Source: Dethiosulfatarculus sandiegensis
GTDB lineage: Bacteria > Desulfobacterota > Desulfarculia > Desulfarculales > Desulfarculaceae
DNA length: 61,321 nt
Assembly (NCBI RefSeq): GCF_000931935.2
Contig: NZ_AZAC01000035.1
Coordinates: 1 to 61,321, forward strand
Direction: 5' to 3'
The notes under the pieces were generated by a model. The model made no database searches, was not told the origin of the DNA, and worked only from the letters and a program-made list of their open reading frames with translations. Shown piece after piece: positions 40,439-47,269 of the stretch; within the stretch, counting starts at the first letter, position 1, and every line of letters starts with the position of its first letter. Made by a program: the position numbers and the translations under genes.

Positions 40439-41008
40439 ATGACCGATGACCGTGAACTCACTTTGGAAGAAAAAAAAGAACTGCTTGAATTGGCCAGGGC
40501 CACGGTTGAAAACGCAGTAAAAGGCCTTGCTGAAAAAAAACCGCAAAGCAAGCTTGCCGGACTTGCCTTTAAAAGGGGAGCCTTTGTCACCCTGAACAGA
40601 AACGGCAGACTCAGAGGCTGCATCGGGAATTTTGTCTCTGAAGATTCTCTTTTGGAGACGGTTAAGGATATGGCGATCTCCGCGGCACAAAGAGACCCCA
40701 GGTTCCCGCCGGTTGCGCCCTATGAGCTGGATGACCTCGAGTTTGAAATAAGCGTGCTCTCCCCCTTGAAAGAGACCGGCGATCCTCTGCAAATAGAGGT
40801 CGGCAAACACGGAATTTTTCTGGTTAGCCCCATGGGAAGGGGTGTGTTGCTGCCTCAGGTGGCCACGGAATACGGTTGGGACAGGGAGGAATTTTTGGAT
40901 CAGACCTGTTTCAAGGCCGGACTACCCAAAGGCGCCTGGAAAGAGCCCCAGACCAGGATATTTATCTTCTCGGCCCAGGTCTTCGGAGAAAAAGACCTGG
41001 GCGAATAG
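40439..41008 (+). CDS. AmmeMemoRadiSam system protein A (AMMECR1 family)
   Basis: The 189-residue AMMECR1 protein has the hallmark RLRGCIGNF (conserved LRGCIG) after FVTLNRNG. It is followed by AAQRDPRFPPV, DLEFEISVLSPL, VGKHGIFLV and LLPQVATEYGW. The family's biochemical role is unknown; in anaerobes it accompanies MEMO1 (here at 17860-18663) and a radical SAM enzyme. ATG 40439 has AAGGAG about 10 bases upstream. An earlier in-frame ATG would overlap the Nudix gene. The gene converges on coaD with only 3 bases between stops. Confidence 0.9.
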   Translation: MTDDRELTLEEKKELLELARATVENAVKGLAEKKPQSKLAGLAFKRGAFVTLNRNGRLRGCIGNFVSEDSLLETVKDMAISAAQRDPRFPPVAPYELDDLEFEISVLSPLKETGDPLQIEVGKHGIFLVSPMGRGVLLPQVATEYGWDREEFLDQTCFKAGLPKGAWKEPQTRIFIFSAQVFGEKDLGE

Positions 41009-41011
41009 ACT

Positions 41012-41539
41012 TCAGGTGCGGTTTTTTTTAAATTTTTTTTCCAGGCGTTTTTTGAGAAGAGGGTATTTTGCAGCCAGGCAGTCCCTGACCAGTCTGGGAA
41101 CCAGCCCGTTGATATCCCCTCCCAAGGCGGCGGCTTCCTTGATTATGGTGGAGCTTACATAGAACCACTTGTAATCGGTCATTAAAAAAACAGACTGAAC
41201 CTTGCGGTTGAGTTTGCGGTTCATGAGCGCCAGCTGGAATTCATATTCAAAGTCGCTTAACGCCCTTAATCCCCTGAGGATAACATTGCTGTCCTGGGTG
41301 GGGACATAATCCACCAGAAGGCCGTTGAAGGTGTCGACCCTCAGGCCTTTCATATGCATCTGGTCAATTGTGCGATGGATCATCTCCATGCGTTCTTCGA
41401 TGGTGAATAGGCACTTTTTTTCCGGATTTATGGCAACTGCCACCACAACTTCGTCGAAAATCTCCAAGCCTCGTTTGATAATCGAGACATGGCCGTTGGT
41501 AATGGGGTCGAATGAGCCGGGGTAAATCGCCCGCTTCAT
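41012..41539 (-). CDS. coaD: Phosphopantetheine adenylyltransferase
   Basis: This 175-residue nucleotidyltransferase makes dephospho-CoA from 4'-phosphopantetheine and ATP. It has AIYPGSFDPITNGH with the T/H-x-G-H site, the substrate segment VNPEKK-like AINPEKKCLF, ILRGLRALSDFEYEFQLALMNR and the C-terminal VSSTIIKEAA motif. Length is slightly above the usual 160 because of a basic tail (KKRLEKKFKKN). AAAGGA lies 6 bases before its ATG. It follows rsmD by 20 bases, a pair often conserved. Confidence 0.96.
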   Translation of the reverse strand: MKRAIYPGSFDPITNGHVSIIKRGLEIFDEVVVAVAINPEKKCLFTIEERMEMIHRTIDQMHMKGLRVDTFNGLLVDYVPTQDSNVILRGLRALSDFEYEFQLALMNRKLNRKVQSVFLMTDYKWFYVSSTIIKEAAALGGDINGLVPRLVRDCLAAKYPLLKKRLEKKFKKNRT

Positions 41540-41559
41540 GAATAATCCTTTCCATGGCC

Positions 41560-42132
41560 CTATTTTTTGTTGGGCCCTTCAACTTTCTTTTGGTTCCTGA
41601 AAAAACTGAGCATGGTCTGTCCGTATTTCCTTTGGTCCAGACACTCAAGCTCCCCGGTCTGCGCTATGTTTTCCTGTGGTGAGTGCTCTATTACCAACCA
41701 GCCGCCCGGGGCCAGAAGCCCCTCGTCCCATACCAGGGCTGGTGTGGCCGAAGCCAGCCCTTTGTTATAGGGCGGGTCGCAGAATATAAGGTCAAAGGGT
41801 TTAAGGGACTCCAACCGCCCTCTGGGCGCCAAGGCGTCCATTACCATGATTCGGCACTTTTTGTCCAGCCCCAGATCCCTGATATTGGCAGATACGACAC
41901 CTGCCGCCTTTTGCGCCTTTTCCACAAAGGTGCATTCCAAGGCTCCCCTGCTTAAGGCTTCCAGGCCCAGGGCGCCGGAGCCTGCGAACAGATCCAGCAC
42001 CCTGGCCTCCACCACCACTGGGCCCAAGATGGAAAAGATCGACTCCTTCACCCGGTCGGCGGTGGGCCTGGTTTCCCGCCCGGCCGGGGCCTTTAGCCGT
42101 CTGCTGCGCAAGGCCCCGCCTGTTATTCGCAT
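41560..42132 (-). CDS. rsmD: 16S rRNA (guanine(966)-N2)-methyltransferase
   Basis: The 190-residue methyltransferase opens with MRITGGALRSRRLKAPAG and RPTADRVKESIFSIL, the RsmD signature. SAM motif I is VLDLFAGSGALGLEALSRGA and the catalytic motif is FCDPPYNKG. It methylates G966 in the 30S head. It starts 9 bases after the asd stop codon with AAGG inside the asd 3' end, and coaD follows by 20 bases, so asd, rsmD and coaD probably form one unit. Confidence 0.94.
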   Translation of the reverse strand: MRITGGALRSRRLKAPAGRETRPTADRVKESIFSILGPVVVEARVLDLFAGSGALGLEALSRGALECTFVEKAQKAAGVVSANIRDLGLDKKCRIMVMDALAPRGRLESLKPFDLIFCDPPYNKGLASATPALVWDEGLLAPGGWLVIEHSPQENIAQTGELECLDQRKYGQTMLSFFRNQKKVEGPNKK

Positions 42133-42141
42133 TTCAAAGCC

Positions 42142-43164
42142 TTAGCCAAGATGCTCTGCCGCCAGAATCTCGGCTATCTGGACGGCGTTTGTGGCCGCGC
42201 CTTTCCTGATATTGTCGGCGCAGACCCACATGTCCAGGCCGTTTTCCTGGCTTATATCTTCTCTTATGCGACCCACCAGGGTGGGGTCTGTGCCCGCACA
42301 CATGAGCGGTGTGGGATATTCGTTTTCAGCTGGGTTGTCAACAACCTTTACTCCGGGGGCCTTGGCCAGGGCCTGACGGGCCTGATCCGCGGTTATTTTC
42401 CGAGCGGTTTTGATGTTCACCGCTTCGCTGTGGCCGTAAATAACCGGCACCCGCACACAGGTGGCCGAAACCATTATCGAAGCGTCGCCGATGATCTTTC
42501 TGGTCTCGTTCACCATCTTCAGCTCTTCTTCGGTGTAGCCGTTGGGGTCAAAGGCCGCGATGTGGGGCAGGGCGTTCAAGGCTATCTGCTGGGGATAGAC
42601 CTTGGGCTCGAAATGCCTCCCTTCATGCATGGCCCTGAGTTGATCCAACAGCTCAAAGATGCCTTTTTGTCCGGTGCCGCTGACTGCCTGATAGGTGCTG
42701 ACCACAATTCGCTCAATCTTGCCCAAGTCGTGCAGCGGTTTTAAGGCCACCACCATCTGGATAGTGGAGCAGTTTGGGTTTGCGATTATGCCCTTGGTTT
42801 TGTATTGGGCAATATCCCCGGGGTTTACTTCGGGCACCACCAGAGGCACTTCGGGATCCATGCGCCAGGCCGAGGAGTTGTCCACCACCACAGCGCCTGA
42901 GGCCGCAGCGATCGGCGCGAACTCCTTGCTTACCGACCCGCCGGCTGAGAATAGAGCGATATCAACGTCCTGGAAGCTGTCTTTGTCCAGGACCTGAACC
43001 GGGATATCCTCGCCTTTGTAGGGGACGGTTTTGCCTAAAGAGCGTTTGGAGGCCAAAAGCTTTAATTCCGAAAGGGGAAAATCCCGTTCTTCCAGGCAAC
43101 GGACCATCTGATTTCCCACGGCGCCGGTTGCGCCGCAGACTGCTACACGGCAAGGGTTTTTCAT
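42142..43164 (-). CDS. asd: Aspartate-semialdehyde dehydrogenase
   Basis: This 340-residue NADPH enzyme reduces aspartyl phosphate to the semialdehyde in lysine, DAP, threonine and methionine synthesis. Landmarks are the Rossmann loop CGATGAVGNQMV, LFSAGGSVSKEFAP, VVDNSSAWRMDP, the active Cys in ANPNCSTIQMV, YQAVSGTGQKG and the catalytic His in ATCVRVPVIYGHSEAVNI. It belongs to the Gram-positive/archaeal-like Asd branch by length. AAGGAAG is 8 bases before the ATG. Production of DAP ties it to the murein genes nearby. Confidence 0.95.
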   Translation of the reverse strand: MKNPCRVAVCGATGAVGNQMVRCLEERDFPLSELKLLASKRSLGKTVPYKGEDIPVQVLDKDSFQDVDIALFSAGGSVSKEFAPIAAASGAVVVDNSSAWRMDPEVPLVVPEVNPGDIAQYKTKGIIANPNCSTIQMVVALKPLHDLGKIERIVVSTYQAVSGTGQKGIFELLDQLRAMHEGRHFEPKVYPQQIALNALPHIAAFDPNGYTEEELKMVNETRKIIGDASIMVSATCVRVPVIYGHSEAVNIKTARKITADQARQALAKAPGVKVVDNPAENEYPTPLMCAGTDPTLVGRIREDISQENGLDMWVCADNIRKGAATNAVQIAEILAAEHLG

Positions 43165-43691
43165 TGTTTTTCTTCCTTTTTGTTGCTCCGACCTGCCCCC
43201 CTGTGGGGCTCATGGCCTTTATAGTCCCCCTTTTTTAGCCAAGGAAGCCTATAAATGCAAATAATTTTGCCTTGTTGTTTTTGAATAGCTGAATTGTTTT
43301 TTGGTTCGGAGAATAACAAAGCAGGGAGAATCGAAAACAAGATATTTTGATTTTGAATTATCCTGTTTAAAAAATCAATTAAATCAGCACGCTCGCCATT
43401 GGCGGCCCCTGTAGGCCGGTTATTGCCTACGCCGGGGTGGGGCTTGCTTTTTAGTTTAAAAACAGGGGGCCTGGCCGCTGTTTGAAGTCAGGTTGTTTTA
43501 GACTATCCTCTGCCCCTGATGTGAAAATACATTGATAGGCTTTTGTTAGGTGATATCCGGCGAAATCGGCAGGGCATTTACCTGCTGGTCAAAGGCCCGC
43601 CGTTCGGCAGGCCTTTGGAGTTTTTTCCTGGTTTTTGCAGGGCACAACAAATCTGAGCCCAAGCGGGGGCAATCACCGCTTGGGGCGCGCT
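43165..43691. other. 527-base intergenic region with plus-strand terminator and hairpins
   Basis: Both flanking genes (gap, asd) read on the minus strand. The region holds the asd promoter, AT-rich DNA (about 43230-43385), the inverted repeats CGCCATTGGCG (about 43394) and GTAGGC/GCCTAC (about 43412-43431), a strong plus-strand terminator (43590-43626) and a 9-bp hairpin CCCAAGCGG/CCGCTTGGG (about 43659-43685) just after the gap stop. No protein gene is supported. A plus-strand RNA ending at 43626 is possible. Confidence 0.5.
43590..43626 (+). terminator. Strong plus-strand terminator with no gene upstream on that strand
   Basis: CAAAGGCC-C-GCCG-TT-CGGC-A-GGCCTTTG forms a long GC-rich hairpin, followed three bases later by six T on the plus strand. 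Read on the minus strand it has no T-run, so it is not the terminator of gap. The implied plus-strand transcript would start in the 400 bases upstream. Confidence 0.65.
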
Positions 43692-44702
43692 CTAAAGAGA
43701 TTCAGCCACAAAGGCTCCCAAGTCCACCAAGCGGGCAGAAAAGCCCATTTCATTGTCATACCAGGCAATCACCTTCACCATTTGCCGGTCCATCACCTGG
43801 GTCAGGGGGGCGTCCACCACCGACGAATAGCGGCAGCCTGTGTAATCAATGCTTACCAGCGGCTCGTCGGTTACCTTGAGTACGCCCTTCATGGGGCCTT
43901 GGGCCGCTTCTTTAAGCGCTCCGTTAACCTCTTCTATAGTGGTTGCGTTTGTCACCCGCACGTTTAAGTCCACCAGCGATACGTCCGGAGTCGGGACCCT
44001 GATGGCAATACCGTGAAGTCTTCCGGATAGTTCGGGGATTATCAGCCCGATGGCCTTGGCCGCGCCGGTGGAGGTGGGGATCATTGAGGTCAGGGCGGAA
44101 CGGGCCCGTCTGATATCCTTATGAGATCCGTCGAGCACCCTTTGGCTCATGGTGACCGCGTGGATGGTGGTCATCAGACCGTGTTCAATATTAAAAGTAT
44201 CGTTTAACACCTTGGCCACCGGGGCCAGGCAGTTGGTGGTGCAGGAGGCGTTGCTGATGTAGTTGTGCAGGGCGGGATTGTACAGTGTATGATTGACACC
44301 CATCACCAGGCTTATATCCTCCGCCCCCTTGCCCGGCAGACCCAAGAGCACCTTGCGGGCCCCCTGATCAAAGTGGCCTTGAATATCTTCTTTAAACTTG
44401 AATTTGCCGGTGGTTTCAAAGACCAGATCCACACCCAGTTCGCGCCAGGGAATTTCCGCGGGAGAACCCTTACGGGTTATGGCGATGGTTTTTTCCCCCA
44501 CAGTGAGCGAGTTCTCAGTAAAAGCAATATCCTGGTCAAATACACCATGCACGGAGTCGTATTTCAGAAGGTGGGTCAGTTGACCGGAATCAGCTCTGGC
44601 ATTAATGGCTGCGAGGTCCAATCCGTTTTGAGTCCCGCATAAAAGACGGGTCACCAACCTGCCTACCCGGCCAAATCCGTTGATGCCTACTTTCACGCCC
44701 AT
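43692..44702 (-). CDS. gap: Glyceraldehyde-3-phosphate dehydrogenase, type I
   Basis: The 336-residue glycolytic/gluconeogenic enzyme has the NAD loop GINGFGRVGRLV, the active-site SNASCTTNCLAPV (Cys154), the SMIPTSTGAAKA phosphate loop read as LTSMIPTSTGAAKAIG, and YDNEMGFSARLVDL at the end. Length fits type I GAPDH. ATG 44702 is preceded by AAGGAGG; a longer frame to 44795 is unlikely. It is a single-gene unit, with hairpins downstream. Confidence 0.96.
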   Translation of the reverse strand: MGVKVGINGFGRVGRLVTRLLCGTQNGLDLAAINARADSGQLTHLLKYDSVHGVFDQDIAFTENSLTVGEKTIAITRKGSPAEIPWRELGVDLVFETTGKFKFKEDIQGHFDQGARKVLLGLPGKGAEDISLVMGVNHTLYNPALHNYISNASCTTNCLAPVAKVLNDTFNIEHGLMTTIHAVTMSQRVLDGSHKDIRRARSALTSMIPTSTGAAKAIGLIIPELSGRLHGIAIRVPTPDVSLVDLNVRVTNATTIEEVNGALKEAAQGPMKGVLKVTDEPLVSIDYTGCRYSSVVDAPLTQVMDRQMVKVIAWYDNEMGFSARLVDLGAFVAESL

Positions 44703-45255
44703 AATCTCCTCCTTGACTGGCCTTTTGTAGTGAAAGTTGAAATTGCTGTAGGGTAATGCTTTCTCATCAGCAGACCCTATGTAAAAATCCTTCATTTTCT
44801 AGCTATATTATGCACTATTGACGCCGCCAGGGGCAGGGGCATTCCCGGCCTGTGCTTGGGCCGGGCCCGGTCGGGGTGTTCAAACCGGTTTTTTAAAAGA
44901 CTGGCAGTAAGGCAACGAATGCTTATAGTTTATTCTAGTGGCTTTATATTAAGAATGTGGCCCCTTTGCCCCTGATTTGACAGGATAAGAGTTTGATTTG
45001 GGTAACTATTTAATTTAAAAAAATAAATTGGATTTGTTACTTGTAGGTAAGGAGGTTGTGGAGTATATTATTTCTCACAAGCGGTGGAAGCCGCTTGTTT
45101 TTTTATGTGGAACTTAGAGTTTTTTATAGGTGCTTGCGGGCGGGCTGTCCCGGCTATTGTCTTTTTAAAAAGCATGATAAAATTTAAATAATCAAGGGAA
45201 CCCCTTTGGCTTGTTTGCCCGGGGTATTAATCGAGAGACCATAAAAGGAAACAAA
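44703..45255. other. Divergent intergenic region holding a possible small RNA
   Basis: These 553 bases lie between the divergent gap and HEAT-like genes. TTGACA at 44977-44982, an AT-rich stretch, a ribosome-site-like AAGGAGG at 45049-45055 and a plus-strand terminator (45077-45104) suggest a short transcript of roughly 70-100 bases ending before the HEAT-like gene. Alternatively it is an attenuated leader of that gene. The gap promoter also lies here. Confidence 0.45.
45077..45104 (+). terminator. Rho-independent terminator with no annotated gene upstream
   Basis: ACAAGCGG and CCGCTTGT pair perfectly around TGGAAG, followed by seven T. Its stem-tail layout is textbook on the plus strand. 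It lies 152 bases before the HEAT-like gene start and 375 bases from the divergent gap start. Confidence 0.85.
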
Positions 45256-46140
45256 ATGCCTGCCAATCAATTCAAATCCTGGCCTGACGAACGTTTGCTG
45301 GATCTTTTGTTCTCAGGTGAGGACAGGCTTCCTCTGGGTTTGGCCCTGGAGATAGGCGACAGAGAATCCATGTTGCCCTACCTCAGTCACATTGTGATGG
45401 AAAAACAAAGTTGGCTGGCTGAACTTCCCGAGTGGTGGGCAGTGGTGCATGCCACCTTTATTTTAGGCCAAAGAGGCGGGGAGGAAGTAGTCACCCCCTT
45501 GCTGGCGGCCTTGCGCTGGGCAGACGCCTATGACTGCGACTGGGTCTCCGAGGTCCTGCCCTCCATATTGGGCAAGGTGGGCCCGGCCATGATACCCGGG
45601 CTTACTGCCGTGGTCAGAGACTGTACTGCGGGCTGGTCGGCCAGGGATCTGGCCCTCAAGGGCCTTGCCGCCGTCACCTTGGGTAATCCCGATTCCACGG
45701 AGCATGTTTTCCGGATTATCGGTGAACGCCTGATGGATGAGGGTGAAGACCGTGTGGTGCGCCACATGGCCGGTCAGATACTTATTGATTTCCGGCGGCA
45801 GGATTATCGCATGGCCCTTTTGAAACTGGCTCGGGAAGAATGGGGAGGCAGCTTTGACCTTTGGCCTCCTTTTGCCTTTACAGTCGAGGATGTGGATTGG
45901 GCCTTTCGCCAGAACAAGCTCGAGACCTGGCACTACCGGGACGACTGGATGCGTTTTTATGATCCGGCGGAGATTCAGCGCAGACAAAAACGCTGGTCCA
46001 GGGAGTATCTCACCTCCCAAGGCAGGCAGGGGAGTCAGACCAAGGGTGGACAGCTTTTGTCCCTGCCTAGAAGAGATCAGGATCACCCGTCTGTGAATTC
46101 ACCCCAAGACTTTGATCCGGAAGACAATTCAGACCAGTAG
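45256..46140 (+). CDS. HEAT-repeat-like protein of unknown function
   Basis: The 294-residue protein is rich in helices arranged like HEAT repeats: WWAVVHATFILGQRGGEEVV, PLLAALRWADAYDCDWVSEV, LPSILGKVGPAMIPGLTAV and DRVVRHMAGQILIDFRRQDY. The C-terminal 60 residues are polar and probably disordered. It has no signal peptide, so it is likely cytoplasmic and a protein-binding scaffold. The layout resembles DUF1186-type proteins but I am not sure of the family. AAAGGA precedes ATG 45256 by about 6 bases. The function is unknown. Confidence 0.6.
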   Translation: MPANQFKSWPDERLLDLLFSGEDRLPLGLALEIGDRESMLPYLSHIVMEKQSWLAELPEWWAVVHATFILGQRGGEEVVTPLLAALRWADAYDCDWVSEVLPSILGKVGPAMIPGLTAVVRDCTAGWSARDLALKGLAAVTLGNPDSTEHVFRIIGERLMDEGEDRVVRHMAGQILIDFRRQDYRMALLKLAREEWGGSFDLWPPFAFTVEDVDWAFRQNKLETWHYRDDWMRFYDPAEIQRRQKRWSREYLTSQGRQGSQTKGGQLLSLPRRDQDHPSVNSPQDFDPEDNSDQ

Positions 46141-46454
46141 ACCAACTTGGAACCTTGCCCTCCCTCATGTTAAGCTAGGGGACTGTCCCGGATTTGATCC
46201 TGGTCGAATCCGGTGTAGTGTTCTGTATAAAGGCCCTTGCAAAGAAACGGGCTCGATTGAAAGGCCCTTTCAAGGCGGTTCGGGGGGCGGACAAACTTTA
46301 GATTTTTCGGGAAATTGAAGAACAGATTTTTCCGGTGCACATAGGGTTTGAATTCTGCTGTCGGCTTATTGCGTTCGGGCCAGGACCGAAGGCGCTTCCA
46401 ACGGATTTATAGGGCGGCAACAGGTATATTGAGTTTTTACCAGGGAGGGAGAAC
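46141..46454. other. Intergenic region with a 7-bp inverted repeat
   Basis: CCGGATT (46188-46194) and AATCCGG (46207-46213) form a perfect stem with a 12-base loop, without a T-run, 48 bases after the HEAT-like gene. The word AAAGGCCCTT occurs twice downstream (about 46231 and 46260). No gene is supported in the 314 bases. Confidence 0.45.
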
Positions 46455-47183
46455 ATGACAGCAAATTTCGGCGGTATTCGGCGCTTTTCCGGTTTGGCCC
46501 TGGTTTTTTGCCTGCTTGCCTTTTTACCTGCCTGCGCCACTGTTTCAGGCTGGTTTGGTGACACAGATCCTGCGCCCGAAGAGTCTCTGGCCTTAAAACA
46601 TTGGAACCAGGGGCTTCAGTTTCGCGCCGAAGGCCAGCTGGAATCCGCGGCCGCTGAACTGGAAAGGGCCATCAAGGCCGACCGCAGCATGTATCAGGCC
46701 TATTATCAATTGGGCCTGGTTTACAAAGATCTGAATCAGCCGGACCTGGCCCGTCAGGCCTGGCAATACGGCCTGGAAGAGGCCCGTAAATCTCCGGATC
46801 GGCCCGAATATCCCAAGGAGCAGGCCATTGCGGAGATGCAGGCCGCGCTGACAGGTCTTGAGCATAGGCCTGTGGAGACTCCCATAGAACCTAAACCTGC
46901 GCCTCCCAAACCGGGACCTAAAGTAAAAAAACCTGTTAAAGCTGGTAACTACGCAGTTCTTTATTCCTCCAATCTAAAAGAATCAAATGCACGCAAGGAT
47001 TTTATCAGGCTTAAATCCATGGGCTATGAGACCATGATAAAACAGCATAAGGACTCCAAGGGCCGCACCTGGCATCGGGTTTGGGCTGGATGCTGCCAAA
47101 GCCGCGACAAGGCCTTGCGCCTGGCCCGCTCAATGCGTAAAAAAGGATTGAAAAGCGATCTTACGGTTATGCGCCCTAGATAA
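46455..47183 (+). CDS. Lipoprotein with TPR and SPOR domains
   Basis: This 242-residue protein has a lipoprotein signal peptide (LAFLPAC, Cys27), a pair of TPR-like repeats (about 44-115: ALKHWNQGLQFRAEGQLESA and AYYQLGLVYKDLNQPDLARQ), a proline-rich linker (140-160) and a C-terminal SPOR domain (about 160-242, YAVLYSSNLKESNARKDFIR to VWAGCCQSRDKALRLA). SPOR domains bind denuded glycan at division sites, so an outer-membrane division or murein-linked role is likely. GGGAGG lies about 7 bases before the ATG. Note two adjacent cysteines in the SPOR domain. Confidence 0.85.
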   Translation: MTANFGGIRRFSGLALVFCLLAFLPACATVSGWFGDTDPAPEESLALKHWNQGLQFRAEGQLESAAAELERAIKADRSMYQAYYQLGLVYKDLNQPDLARQAWQYGLEEARKSPDRPEYPKEQAIAEMQAALTGLEHRPVETPIEPKPAPPKPGPKVKKPVKAGNYAVLYSSNLKESNARKDFIRLKSMGYETMIKQHKDSKGRTWHRVWAGCCQSRDKALRLARSMRKKGLKSDLTVMRPR

Positions 47184-47269
47184 TCCGGGTTGGTGGAATA
47201 AATGATTTTCCTGTTTAAATTACAAAAAAGCTCCCTTATGAAAGGGTTCTTTCCGGCCGGAGGCATCAG

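Noticed and set aside
43550..43879. 109-codon plus-strand frame overlapping the end of gap
   Set aside because: It runs through a terminator hairpin and antisense to gap; the peptide is Pro/Ser-rich and unlike any protein.
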